Position numbers and translations under genes: made by a program | Part shown: piece after piece, positions 53,506 to 61,875 of the stretch | Layout of the letters: every line of letters begins with the position of its first letter | Numbering within the stretch: position 1 is the first letter of the stretch | DNA from: Alphaproteobacteria bacterium | Lineage (GTDB): Bacteria > Pseudomonadota > Alphaproteobacteria > Rhizobiales > Xanthobacteraceae | Assembly: GCA_005884685.1 (NCBI GenBank) | Contig: VBAH01000007.1 | Coordinates: 124,001 to 188,000 of the forward strand | Reading direction: 5' to 3' | Length of the DNA: 64,000 bases | Notes under the pieces: generated by a model | The model's input: the letters and a program-made list of their open reading frames with translations, nothing else | The model's database searches: none | What the model was told of the DNA's origin: nothing

Positions 53506-54027
53506 ATGATGCGGATAGCCCCAGCGAGAGCGATGCGGACCGGTCCCGGGGTAATTCCGCGCCGCGCCGGGATACTTTCGCTCGGCTGTGCGTTGGTCCC
53601 GCTGTTTGCCGCCCCGGCGGCGGCGGATTTCCGCCTCTGCAACAATACCGGGAGCCGGGTCGGCATCGCGATCGGCTACAAGGACTCCGACGGCTGGACC
53701 ACCGAAGGCTGGTGGAATCTCGCGGCGCGCAGCTGCGAGACGCTGGTGAAGGGCCAGTTGGTCGCCCGTTTTTACTATGTCTATGCCGTCGACTATGACC
53801 GCGGCGGCGAATGGTCGGGCAAGGCCTTCATGTGCACGCGCGACAAGGAATTCACCATCCGCGGCATCGAGGATTGCCTCGCGCGTGGCTACGACCGCAC
53901 GGGGTTTTTCGAGGTCGACACCTCTGAGCAGCGCTCCTGGACCGTGCAGTTGACCGAGTCCACCGATCAGCCGGGACAGCCCGCTCCGGCCGGCTCTGGC
54001 CCAAGCCAGCCGAAGCAGACCAAATGA
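53506..54027 (+). CDS. DUF1036-family secreted protein
   Basis: A 173-residue protein with a signal peptide (about 1-40, ending FAAPAAA) and the DUF1036 pattern: FRLCNNTGSRVGIAIGYKD, EGWWNLAARSCETL and YYVYAVDYDRGGEWSGKAFMCTRDKEFTIRGIEDC, with several cysteines. Function unknown; periplasmic. ATG 53506 and 53533 are both possible starts. Its stop overlaps the pyruvate kinase ATG (ATGA), so the two are translated together. Confidence 0.85.
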   Translation: MMRIAPARAMRTGPGVIPRRAGILSLGCALVPLFAAPAAADFRLCNNTGSRVGIAIGYKDSDGWTTEGWWNLAARSCETLVKGQLVARFYYVYAVDYDRGGEWSGKAFMCTRDKEFTIRGIEDCLARGYDRTGFFEVDTSEQRSWTVQLTESTDQPGQPAPAGSGPSQPKQTK

Positions 54028-55457
54028 GACGGCTGCGCCGCACAAAGATCGTCGCAACGCTCGGGCCCGCCTCCTCGGATCAGGCCACGATCGCGCGGCT
54101 GTTCGCAGCCGGCGCGGACGTCTTCCGCATCAACATGAGTCACACCTCGCATGACGCGATGCGCAAGCTGCACGCCGCGATTCGCGCAGTGGAAAAAGAA
54201 TCCGGGCGGCCGATCGGCATCCTCGCCGACCTGCAGGGGCCGAAGCTGCGCGTCGGGACCTTCACGGGCGACTTTGTGATGCTCAAGAAGGGCGCGGAGT
54301 TCGTGCTCGACGACAACCAAGCGCCGGGCGACGAGACGCGCGTCTACCTGCCGCATCCCGAGATCCTCGCCGCGCTCGAGCCCGGGCACACGCTGCTGCT
54401 CGATGACGGCAAGGTGAAGCTGAGAGCGGTCGAGACGTCGCCGAAGCGCGCCGTGACGCGCGTCGAAGTCGGCGGCAAGCTTTCGGCGCGCAAGGGCGTC
54501 AGCCTGCCCGACACCACGATCGGATTCTCGGCGCTGACCGACAAAGACCGCTCCGACCTCGAAGCCTGCCTCGATACCGGCGTCGACTGGGTTGCGCTCT
54601 CGTTCATCCAGCGGCCGGAGGACATCGCGGAAGCCAAGAAGATCACGCGCGGGCGCGCGAGCGTGATGGCCAAGATCGAGAAGCCCCAGGCGGTCACCCG
54701 GCTCGCCGACATCATGGACTTCACCGACGCGCTCATGGTGGCGCGCGGCGACCTCGGCGTGGAGATGCCGCTGGAAAAAGTGCCCGGCATCCAGAAGCAG
54801 ATCACGCGCTCCTCGCGCCGCGCCGGCAAGCCGGTGGTGGTCGCGACGCAGATGCTTGAATCGATGATCACCAATCCGGTGCCGACGCGCGCCGAAGTCT
54901 CCGACGTCGCGACCGCGATCTTCGAAGGTGCGGACGCGGTGATGCTGTCGGCGGAATCGGCGGCCGGGCAGTATCCGGTCGAGGCGGTCGCGACGATGAA
55001 CCGCATCGCCGAAGAGGTCGAGACCGATGCGATCTACCGCTCGATCATCGACGCGCAGCGCACCGAGCCCGAGGCGACGGGCGCCGACGCGATCGCGGAT
55101 GCGGCACGTCAGATCGCCGAGACGCTCGATTTGCCAGCGATGGCGTGCTGGACTTTCTCCGGTTCGACCGTCATGCGCGTCGCGCGCGAGCGGCCGCAGT
55201 CACCCATTATCGCAATCTCGCCGAACATCACCGCCGGCCGGCGGCTCGCGGTGGTGTGGGGCGTGCACTGCGTCGTCGACGAGGACGCGCGCGATCTCGA
55301 CGACATGGTGGATCGCGCCTGCCGCATCGCATTCCGCGAAGGCTTCGCCAAGGCGGGCCAGCGCATCATCATCGTGGCCGGCGTGCCGCTCGGCACCCCC
55401 GGCGCGACCAACATGGTGCGGATCGCGTTCGTCGGCTCGGACGCGGCGGGGGATTAG
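54024..55457 (+). CDS. pyk: Pyruvate kinase
   Basis: A 477-residue enzyme that makes pyruvate and ATP from phosphoenolpyruvate. Motifs: RRTKIVATLGPASSD at the start, FRINMSHTSHDAMR, SLPDTTIGFSALTDKD, and the active-site signature LMVARGDLGVEMPLEKVPGIQKQI. The ATG overlaps the DUF1036 stop. The operon EamA-glycerate kinase-DUF1036-pyruvate kinase links glycerate use with the lower glycolytic step; a related ttuD-ttuE arrangement is known in tartrate use by agrobacteria. Confidence 0.97.
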   Translation: MRRLRRTKIVATLGPASSDQATIARLFAAGADVFRINMSHTSHDAMRKLHAAIRAVEKESGRPIGILADLQGPKLRVGTFTGDFVMLKKGAEFVLDDNQAPGDETRVYLPHPEILAALEPGHTLLLDDGKVKLRAVETSPKRAVTRVEVGGKLSARKGVSLPDTTIGFSALTDKDRSDLEACLDTGVDWVALSFIQRPEDIAEAKKITRGRASVMAKIEKPQAVTRLADIMDFTDALMVARGDLGVEMPLEKVPGIQKQITRSSRRAGKPVVVATQMLESMITNPVPTRAEVSDVATAIFEGADAVMLSAESAAGQYPVEAVATMNRIAEEVETDAIYRSIIDAQRTEPEATGADAIADAARQIAETLDLPAMACWTFSGSTVMRVARERPQSPIIAISPNITAGRRLAVVWGVHCVVDEDARDLDDMVDRACRIAFREGFAKAGQRIIIVAGVPLGTPGATNMVRIAFVGSDAAGD

Positions 55458-55465
55458 CCTTTCTT

Positions 55466-55542
55466 CCGCTCGTCCCCGCGAAAGCGGGGACCCAGAGCCG
55501 CGCACAGAAGGGCTGGATTCCCGCTTTCGCGGGAATGAGCGG
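55466..55542. repeat. Intergenic palindrome, family A, inverted order
   Basis: CCGCTCGTCCCCGCG...GCGGGGA, a spacer containing AGAAGGGCTGG, then TTCCCGCTTTCGCGGGAA and GAGCGG. It is the reverse-order version of the family A element at 12008 and 17086, between two convergent genes. Confidence 0.88.
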
Positions 55543-55548
55543 AGACCG

Positions 55549-56154
55549 CTAAATATCCCTTCCCTCGACCTTCTCGGTCAGTGTCTTCACGAAGTCCGGG
55601 ATCTTCTGCAGATGCGGATTGACCGCGAGCGCGCGGCGGAAGGCTTCGAGCGCGAGCTTCTCCTCGCCGAATTCCTGCATGATGACGCCGAGGCCGGAGA
55701 GCGCGCCGAAATGGCGCGGCTCGCGCGCCAGCACCTGGCGGATGTCGGCGAGCGACTTGCCGTAGTCCTTGTTGGTGAAATGCAGGGTCGCGCGCCGGTT
55801 CCACGCTTCGACGTAGTCGGGCCGCAGCTCGATCACGGCATCGAGCAACTCGATCGCGAGATTGGTGTCCTTGCCGTCGATGGCGGCCTTCACGCGGCTC
55901 ATCAAGAGGTCGGCGGTATCGCTGCCCGAGGCGAGCCACAGCGCCCAGATGCGGCTTTCGACCAGCTTGGCGCTATCCGCATCCGGAGCGGCTTTGAGCG
56001 CCTCGAACAGGAAATCGAGATTCTTGAAGCGGTCGCCGCGCGGGGCGCGCGGCAGCTTGTCGGGCGCTTCGGTCCAGCTCCCCGGCTCCGCATAGGCCGG
56101 CGAGGCGGCGAGCAGGGCCGCGGTCAACGCCAGCAGGCTGAATCGGTGGCGCAT
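55549..56154 (-). CDS. Secreted tetratricopeptide-repeat protein
   Basis: A 201-residue protein with a signal peptide (ALLAASPAYA, about residues 1-22) followed by a helical body with about three TPR-like repeats (TNLAIELLDAVIELRPDYVEAWNRRA, GKSLADIRQVLAREPRHFGALSGLG, EKLALEAFRRALAVNPHL). Expected in the periplasm as a protein-binding scaffold. Function unknown. It converges on the pyruvate kinase gene across a palindromic repeat. Confidence 0.88.
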   Translation of the reverse strand: MRHRFSLLALTAALLAASPAYAEPGSWTEAPDKLPRAPRGDRFKNLDFLFEALKAAPDADSAKLVESRIWALWLASGSDTADLLMSRVKAAIDGKDTNLAIELLDAVIELRPDYVEAWNRRATLHFTNKDYGKSLADIRQVLAREPRHFGALSGLGVIMQEFGEEKLALEAFRRALAVNPHLQKIPDFVKTLTEKVEGRDI

Positions 56155-56249
56155 CGTGCGAATCTACGGCGTCTGTACCGCGGCGCAATAGCCGCAAGCC
56201 ATGGGGCCTGGTCAAAGCCCCGTGAGAAACGCCGGACGCCGGGTAATGT

Positions 56250-56375
56250 TCAGCCCTGGCGGGCCTTGAAGCGCTTCTGCGTCTTGTTGATGACGTAGAC
56301 GCGGCCCTTGCGGCGCACCAGCCGGTTGTCGCGATGCCGGCCGCGCAGCGATTTCAACGAATTACGGACTTTCAT
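56250..56375 (-). CDS. rpmJ: 50S ribosomal protein L36
   Basis: A 41-residue protein with the L36 pattern [40 protein letters not shown]. The C-x2-C zinc motif of canonical L36 is absent (no cysteine), so this is the cysteine-less, alternative L36 form common in alphaproteobacteria. ATG at 56375. Too short for most gene-finding cut-offs. Confidence 0.9.
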   Translation of the reverse strand: MKVRNSLKSLRGRHRDNRLVRRKGRVYVINKTQKRFKARQG

Positions 56376-56652
56376 GGCTTCGATCCATGGCGCGCGCGCC
56401 GGATTGTCAGGGATTTGGCAGGGTTCATAGGGGGCAGCCGGAGGGCTGTCAACTTGGGCCGCGCGGCACGCAGCGCAGCGGCGCCGCGACCTGCCGTTGA
56501 AGCTTGAAGCATGCCCGCAACGTTGCCGCGTGGCCACAGGCGCCCACTAATCGTCGCCCTTCCCCATCGTACAACCGCGTCATCGATTGTGGCCGCCGTG
56601 TGGCTGCTCCAAAGTCCGGAATCGTCGGGTGGGTCAGTCAACAACAACAAGC
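56376..56652. other. Region between rpmJ and the DUF11 gene
   Basis: A 277-base gap carrying the divergent promoters of rpmJ and the autotransporter gene. I saw no clear regulator site, terminator or RNA gene; short frames in it show no recognisable content. Confidence 0.4.
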
Positions 56653-59600
56653 ATGTCTGGGGCGTTTTTCCGACCTCGCAAATGGGCCGTCGCGGCTCTC
56701 CCCGCCGCGCTGGCGTGCGCGATGCTTTTCGTGGCGACGGCGGCCGCATTGGCGCAGTCCGACATGACCGTCATCAAAACGGGGCCGGCGACCGCGGCCG
56801 CCAATACCAACGTTGCTTATACGTTGAACATCCTCAATGTCGGCGCCGACGATGCGATCAATGCCGCCCTGACCGACCCGTTCCCGCCGGGAATGACATT
56901 CGTCAACGTGAGTTCGCCGCCAGGATGGACCTGCGATCCGATCGCGCCTGGTTCGGGCGGACCGTTGACCTGCGGCAATCCGAATGTCCCGGCCGGGAGC
57001 AGCGTGAATTTCACGCTGACGCTGCACATTCCGGCTGGCGCGGCGGGTGGAACCGTTTTCAGCAATACGGCGACCGTTTCTGCGCTGAATGACGAAACCG
57101 ATGAGAACAACAGCTCCACGGCCGCGACGGTTGTGACCGGGGGGACGTCGGCCGACGTGGCGGTCGCCAAGACCGGGCCCGCGACCGCGCAGCCCGGCCA
57201 GAACATCACCTATTCGATTCAGGCCGTGAACGCCGGCCCCGACGCCGCCGCCAGCGTTCAGCTCGCCGACACGCTGCCAGGCCCCTTCACATTCGTGAGC
57301 CTGTCCGCCCCGGCCGGCTGGACCTGCTCGACCCCCGCCGTCGGCGCCGGCGGAGCGGTGAGCTGCTCGATCGCAAGCCTCGCGAACGGCGGCGGAGGAA
57401 CCTTCACGTTGACGGTCAATGTCCCGAGCGGCACCCCCGTGGGCACGAGCTACGACAACTCCGCGACGATTTCTTCGCAGACGCCCGATCTCACTCCTGA
57501 AAACAACACCGCCACGACCAGCACGCTTGTCGTCAACGCGGCGCCCGATCTGACGATTGCCAAGTCGCACAGCGGCAACGCCACGCAGGGACAGACCGGC
57601 TTTGCCTACACCCTCACGGTGACCAATATCGGCACGGCGACAACATCGGGCGCCATTTCGGTTCAGGACATTCTGCCCGCGGGTTTGACGGCGAGCGCGA
57701 TCAGCGGACCCGGATGGAATTGCGTTCTGGCAACGCTCACCTGCGACCGCGCGGACGTACTTTCCCCCGCCGCGTCGTATCCCGCCATCACACTCACGGT
57801 GAATGTCGCAGCGAATGCCCCCCCGGTCGTCGTCAACACAGCGACGGTCACGGCCAGCGGCGAGTCGGATACTACGAACAACGCGGCCTCGGATGTGACG
57901 ATCATCGTGGCGCTGGCACCCGATCTTGCGATCACCAAGACGCACGGCGGCAACGCGCAGCAGGGCCAGACCGGCTTCGTCTACACGATCGCGGTGCAGA
58001 ACGTTGGTAACGTCCCCACGTCCGGTTTGGTGACGGTGACCGACACGCTTCCGGCCGGGCTCACGGCGACCGGCGTCACCGGCTCAGGCTGGTCCTGCTC
58101 CGCCGGCGCCACGCCGACCTGCACGCGTTCCGATGCGCTTGCGGCGGGCGCGAGCTACCCGCCGATCACGCTGACGGTGAACGTCGCCGCCAACACTGCG
58201 GCGAATGTGACCAACATCGCGACAGTCTCGGGCGGCGGTGAAATCAATACCGGGAACAACATCGCGATCGACCCGACGCTCGTGACACCGCCCGGCGGCG
58301 GCGCGGACCTCGCGATCGCCAAGACGCATGCGGGGAACGCACGCGCCGGCCAGATCGGCTTCGTCTATACGATCACGGTCAACAATGTCGGCGCGATCGC
58401 AAGCTCGGGCACCGTCACGGTCACCGACCTGCTGCCTGCGAAGCTGACCGCGACCGCCGCCGCCGGTGCAGGCTGGGCGTGTTCGCTCGGCGCAACGCCG
58501 ACCTGCACGCGCGCCGATGCGCTTGCGCCGAATGGCGCCTATCCGCCGATCAGCCTGACGGTGAACGTCGCCGGCGACGCTCCGCCGACCATCACCAACA
58601 TCGCGACCGTGTCCGGCGGCTCCGACTTCAACCCGGCGAACAACACCGCGAGTGACCAGACGACGGTGCGACCGCGCTCGGACCCGACCAAAGATCCCGA
58701 TGTGGTCGGCCTCGTCAATGCGCAGGTGGCGACCGCGCAGCGCTTCGCCAATACGCAAATCTCGAACTTCAACGACCGGCTCGAGGCGCTACACGACGAC
58801 AACACCGGGGACCAGTTCGGGCTCCGCTTCGGCCAGCCCGATCAGGACGAGTGCTACATCCCGGGCACCAGCCTGCTGCGCGATCCGTTCGATCCGAAGT
58901 GCAAGCCGCCGAACCAGTACTCGGCGGAGCGCCCGGCGACCGATGCGTTCACCTCGATGCGCACCGACCGCAAGTCACCGGTGAACAAGGCGCCCCCCGC
59001 AGAGCCGCGCACGCGCGATTTTGCGTTCTGGAGCACGGGCTACGTCAGCTTCGGCAGCGCGGATCCGACCGTGCAGCGCTCCGCCATCGACTTCAACACC
59101 TCAGGCGTTAGCGCCGGCGTTGATTACCGGCTCGGCAGGAACTTCATCATCGGCGCCGGCGTCGGCTATGGCCGCGACTCGAGCAGGATCGGCGACCGCG
59201 GCACGCGCAGCGATGCCGAGGCCTTCAACGTCGCGGCCTACGGCAGCTATCGGCCGTTCCGCAATTTCTTCATCGACGGCCTCGCCGGCTACGGCGCGAT
59301 GCGCTTCAACTCACAGCGCTTCGTCGTCGACGACATGGCGCTGGTCTACGGCACACGGAACGGCAGCCAGTTCTTCGGCTCGCTCACCGCGGCATATCAG
59401 TTCCGCTGGCAAGGACTGATGCTCTCGCCCTATGCGCGGATCAATGCCGCGTGGCTCACGCTCGATGCCTTCACCGAGAACGGCGGATTCGGCGGCGCGC
59501 TCGCCTATTCGGCGCAGACCGCGAACTTCTACACCTCGGTGCTCGGCCTGCGCGGCAAGTACACGTTCCTCACCGACTGGGGCTCGATCGCGCCGCGCTT

Positions 59601-59850
59601 CCGCGTCGAGTACAACCACGACTTCGCGGGAACGAGCACGGTCTTCCTGCAATACGGCGACCTGATCGGGCCGATTTACAGTCTCACGACATCGCCGGCG
59701 AGCCGCGACCGCGCGACGATCGGCGTTGGTACGGACCTCATGATCCGGGACCAGCACCGGCTCGCGTTCGACTACCAGTACGACGTGGATTTCCTCGGAG
59801 CCGACTGGCACCGCTTCAAGCTGCGGTGGGAAACCCGGTTCTTGCCGTAG
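56653..59850 (+). CDS. DUF11-repeat autotransporter (outer-membrane surface protein)
   Basis: A 1065-residue protein: signal peptide (about 1-35, ending in AALAQS); five DUF11-type beta-sandwich repeats of 125-131 residues starting near 36, 167, 297, 422 and 550, each with the DLAI-type start, a mid GVVTVTDTLPAGL segment, a GW-C motif and a NTAT end; a linker with RPRSDPTKDPD (about 674-787); and an autotransporter-type beta-barrel (about 788-1065) with aromatic girdles and a WETRFLP end. The repeats would form a rod on the cell surface. The ATG at 56653 gives a regular signal; the longer frame upstream does not. No transfer signs are obvious. Confidence 0.85.
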   Translation: MSGAFFRPRKWAVAALPAALACAMLFVATAAALAQSDMTVIKTGPATAAANTNVAYTLNILNVGADDAINAALTDPFPPGMTFVNVSSPPGWTCDPIAPGSGGPLTCGNPNVPAGSSVNFTLTLHIPAGAAGGTVFSNTATVSALNDETDENNSSTAATVVTGGTSADVAVAKTGPATAQPGQNITYSIQAVNAGPDAAASVQLADTLPGPFTFVSLSAPAGWTCSTPAVGAGGAVSCSIASLANGGGGTFTLTVNVPSGTPVGTSYDNSATISSQTPDLTPENNTATTSTLVVNAAPDLTIAKSHSGNATQGQTGFAYTLTVTNIGTATTSGAISVQDILPAGLTASAISGPGWNCVLATLTCDRADVLSPAASYPAITLTVNVAANAPPVVVNTATVTASGESDTTNNAASDVTIIVALAPDLAITKTHGGNAQQGQTGFVYTIAVQNVGNVPTSGLVTVTDTLPAGLTATGVTGSGWSCSAGATPTCTRSDALAAGASYPPITLTVNVAANTAANVTNIATVSGGGEINTGNNIAIDPTLVTPPGGGADLAIAKTHAGNARAGQIGFVYTITVNNVGAIASSGTVTVTDLLPAKLTATAAAGAGWACSLGATPTCTRADALAPNGAYPPISLTVNVAGDAPPTITNIATVSGGSDFNPANNTASDQTTVRPRSDPTKDPDVVGLVNAQVATAQRFANTQISNFNDRLEALHDDNTGDQFGLRFGQPDQDECYIPGTSLLRDPFDPKCKPPNQYSAERPATDAFTSMRTDRKSPVNKAPPAEPRTRDFAFWSTGYVSFGSADPTVQRSAIDFNTSGVSAGVDYRLGRNFIIGAGVGYGRDSSRIGDRGTRSDAEAFNVAAYGSYRPFRNFFIDGLAGYGAMRFNSQRFVVDDMALVYGTRNGSQFFGSLTAAYQFRWQGLMLSPYARINAAWLTLDAFTENGGFGGALAYSAQTANFYTSVLGLRGKYTFLTDWGSIAPRFRVEYNHDFAGTSTVFLQYGDLIGPIYSLTTSPASRDRATIGVGTDLMIRDQHRLAFDYQYDVDFLGADWHRFKLRWETRFLP

Positions 59851-59863
59851 CACTGAAGAAGAA

Positions 59864-59938
<75 letters not shown>

Positions 59939-60009
59939 GTATCTGAAGGGGTGGCCCCCTATAGCGGCTCGCTGCCAGGCGGGCAAGTTACCCGCCCGCG
60001 CCGAAAAAC

Positions 60010-60381
60010 TCACGCCGCCAGCATCTTCTGCACCTCGTTGACGAGGTCGCGCAGGTGAAACGGCTTGGACAGCACCTTGGCGTCCTTCGGGGCGTGCGAG
60101 TCCGGATTGAGCGCCACGGCTGCGAACCCGGTGATGAACATGATCTTGATGTCGGGGTCGAGTTCGGCCGCCCGGCGCGCCAGCTCGATGCCGTCCATCT
60201 CGGGCATCACGATGTCGGTCAGCAGCAACTCGAACGGTTCCTCGCGCAGCCGCCGGTAGGCCGACATGCCGTTGTCGTAGTCGGTCACCTCGTAGCCGGC
60301 ATTCTCCAGCGCTTTGACCAGGAAGCGACGCATATCGTTGTCGTCTTCGGCGAGGAGGATCTTCGGCAGCATCTTGGTCAT
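60010..60381 (-). CDS. cpdR: CpdR-type cell-cycle response regulator
   Basis: A 123-residue stand-alone receiver: LLAEDDNDMRRFL (acid pocket Asp13/Asp14), Asp56 in LLLTDIVMPEMDG, Thr84 and Lys106 (SKPFHLRDL). The sequence closely follows alphaproteobacterial CpdR, including GFAAVALNPDS and ALENAGYEV. In Caulobacter, unphosphorylated CpdR takes ClpXP to the pole for degradation of CtrA and others. The ATG at 60381 is used; one at 60372 is also possible. It is divergent from hutG. Confidence 0.95.
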   Translation of the reverse strand: MTKMLPKILLAEDDNDMRRFLVKALENAGYEVTDYDNGMSAYRRLREEPFELLLTDIVMPEMDGIELARRAAELDPDIKIMFITGFAAVALNPDSHAPKDAKVLSKPFHLRDLVNEVQKMLAA

Positions 60382-60533
60382 GGAACGGCGGCGCGCCCTG
60401 CGAACTTGACCACCCCATAAGCGGGATGGCCGGTAAATATGGGGTGAAGTCCCGCTCCGATCTTGGCAGAACCGCAATCGCATGGAAATGTGCCGCTCAG
60501 GCCGGCAGCAGGCAAAAAGGCGCCCGAATCGCA

Positions 60534-61424
60534 ATGGACAGTCACGTGGAGGCCGAACTCGACCCCCCGTTCGAGATTCACGAACCGGCCGAGTGTCGCG
60601 GGTCGGTTGTGTTCAATTCCCCCCACAGCGGACGGGTCTATCCGCGGGCATTCCTGTCCTCGGCCAAGCTCGATCTCGCCACCTTGCGTCGCTCGGAGGA
60701 TTCCTTCGTCGATGAGCTGATCGCCGGCGTGGTGGCGCGCGGTCACCCGCTGGTGCGCGTGCATTTCCCGCGCTGCTACGTGGATGTGAACCGCGAGCCC
60801 TATGAGCTCGATCCGCGCATGTTCGACGGCCGACTGCCCTCGTTCGCCAATACCCGCTCGATGCGCGTCGCCGGCGGCCTCGGCACGGTCGCGCGCGTGG
60901 TCGGCGACGCGCAGGAAATCTACCACCAGCGCATTCCGATCGACGACGCGCTGCGCCGCATCGAGGGGCTGTACAAGCCCTATCACCGCGCGCTGCGCCG
61001 GCTGCTGACCCGCGTGCACCGGGATTTCGGCGCCGCCATGCTGGTCGATTGCCACTCGATGCCGTCGACCGCGGGCGCCAAGGATGACCGCCCGCGCGCC
61101 GATATCGTGATCGGCGACCGCTACGGCACGAGCTGCGTGCCGATCGTGTCGGAGACGACCGAGGCGACGTTCCGTGAACTCGGCTATGCGGTCAGCCGCA
61201 ACAAGCCCTATGCGGGCGGCTTCATCACCGAGCACTACGGCAACCCCGCCGCCGGGCTGCACTCGATCCAGATCGAGATCAATCGCGCGCTGTACATGGA
61301 CGAGCGGCGCTACGAGCGCAGCACCTCATTTGCACGGGTCGCGGCCGACATCACGCTGCTGGCCGATCGGCTGGCGGAAATCCCGTCCCAGGAGCTGCGC
61401 CCCTACCGGGCGGCCGCCGAGTAG
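60534..61424 (+). CDS. hutG: N-formylglutamate amidohydrolase
   Basis: A 296-residue zinc enzyme with the FGase pattern: SVVFNSPHSGRVYP, the DELIAGVVARGHPLVRVHFPRCYVDVNREPYELDPRMF block and VDCHSMPS, and an ITEHYGNPAAGLHSIQIEINRALYMDE end. It splits N-formylglutamate to glutamate and formate (histidine degradation) or acts on related N-acyl acids. The ATG at 60534 is chosen because the longer frame overlaps cpdR promoter sequence. No other hut genes are near, so its pathway is uncertain. Confidence 0.9.
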   Translation: MDSHVEAELDPPFEIHEPAECRGSVVFNSPHSGRVYPRAFLSSAKLDLATLRRSEDSFVDELIAGVVARGHPLVRVHFPRCYVDVNREPYELDPRMFDGRLPSFANTRSMRVAGGLGTVARVVGDAQEIYHQRIPIDDALRRIEGLYKPYHRALRRLLTRVHRDFGAAMLVDCHSMPSTAGAKDDRPRADIVIGDRYGTSCVPIVSETTEATFRELGYAVSRNKPYAGGFITEHYGNPAAGLHSIQIEINRALYMDERRYERSTSFARVAADITLLADRLAEIPSQELRPYRAAAE

Positions 61425-61540
61425 CCTTCGGCTTTCGGATAGTACGGCTATACCAATTGCCTGGCGGGTAGGCAGCGAGCGACGGACGCCACTTTTCAGG
61501 CAGGCTCCGCGGTGGCCGTTCGAAACGGCGAAATTCGGCA

Positions 61541-61572
61541 AAGAAAAAGGGCCGCTTGCAAGCAAGCGGCCC
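61541..61572 (-). terminator. Rho-independent terminator of the candidate sRNA
   Basis: A perfect 11-base GC-rich stem with a two-base loop is followed on the minus strand by TTTTTCTT. The U-run is on this strand only, so it does not serve hutG on the plus strand. Confidence 0.8.
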
Positions 61573-61634
61573 AAGTCTAGGGAGGAAACGCCCAAGGAGG
61601 GCGGCGGTAGGTGACGCAAATCACGTACCGCGCT
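61541..61634 (-). ncRNA. Candidate three-hairpin sRNA with CU-rich anti-SD segments
   Basis: Read on the minus strand, the transcript would be about 94 bases. Hairpin 1 (61604-61631) pairs GCGGTA-GTGA with TCAC-TACCGC; hairpin 2 (61589-61603) pairs CGCCC with GGGCG with loop TCCTT; an unpaired TTTCCTCCC stretch follows; and a terminator (61549-61572) pairs GGGCCGCTTGC with GCAAGCGGCCC, followed by TTTTTCTT. CU-rich loops complementary to Shine-Dalgarno sequences and a strong terminator are typical of conserved trans-acting sRNAs of rhizobia. No open reading frame of note is inside. The family identity is not established. Confidence 0.65.
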
Positions 61635-61639
61635 GCAAC

Positions 61640-61667
61640 AAGATACGCCGCAACGCACAAAATGCAA
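61640..61667 (-). promoter_or_regulatory. Sigma-70-type promoter for the candidate sRNA
   Basis: On the minus strand a -35-like TTGCAT (61667-61662), a 16-base spacer and a -10-like TATCTT (61645-61640) are followed five bases later by the predicted start, near 61634. The -35 has one mismatch from TTGACA/TTGCAT-type variants. Confidence 0.5.
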
Positions 61668-61875
61668 GGGGGCGGTTGTTCAAAAATGCCGGCCGCGCGC
61701 CACTGTGACCGGCCAGCCACAACGGGTTACCGGCGCAAGAACGGGGACGCGGCACGGTAATTCCGGGGCGCCAGCGGCGAAGCCGCGCCCGACGATGCGG
61801 CACCGGCAATGGCGCCGGTTGCCCCCCTGCCCGCTGTTCGCTAAGCCCGGCGCACCCCGGGCTGGATTTCCCTGC

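Larger units (their letters stand above)
61425..61875. other. Region between hutG and hisN holding a candidate sRNA gene
   Basis: This 451-base gap has no convincing protein gene. On the minus strand it carries a promoter, three hairpins and a terminator (61541-61667), described separately. The rest (61668-61875) contains only the ribosome region of hisN and no clear structure. Confidence 0.6.

Noticed and set aside
56759..58680. Repeated blocks as a possible DNA repeat array or CRISPR.
   Set aside because: They are protein-level DUF11 repeats of about 375-390 bases in one reading frame with no spacer-repeat pattern.
61549..61572. The hairpin as a hutG terminator.
   Set aside because: The U-run follows it only on the minus strand, and hutG is on the plus strand.
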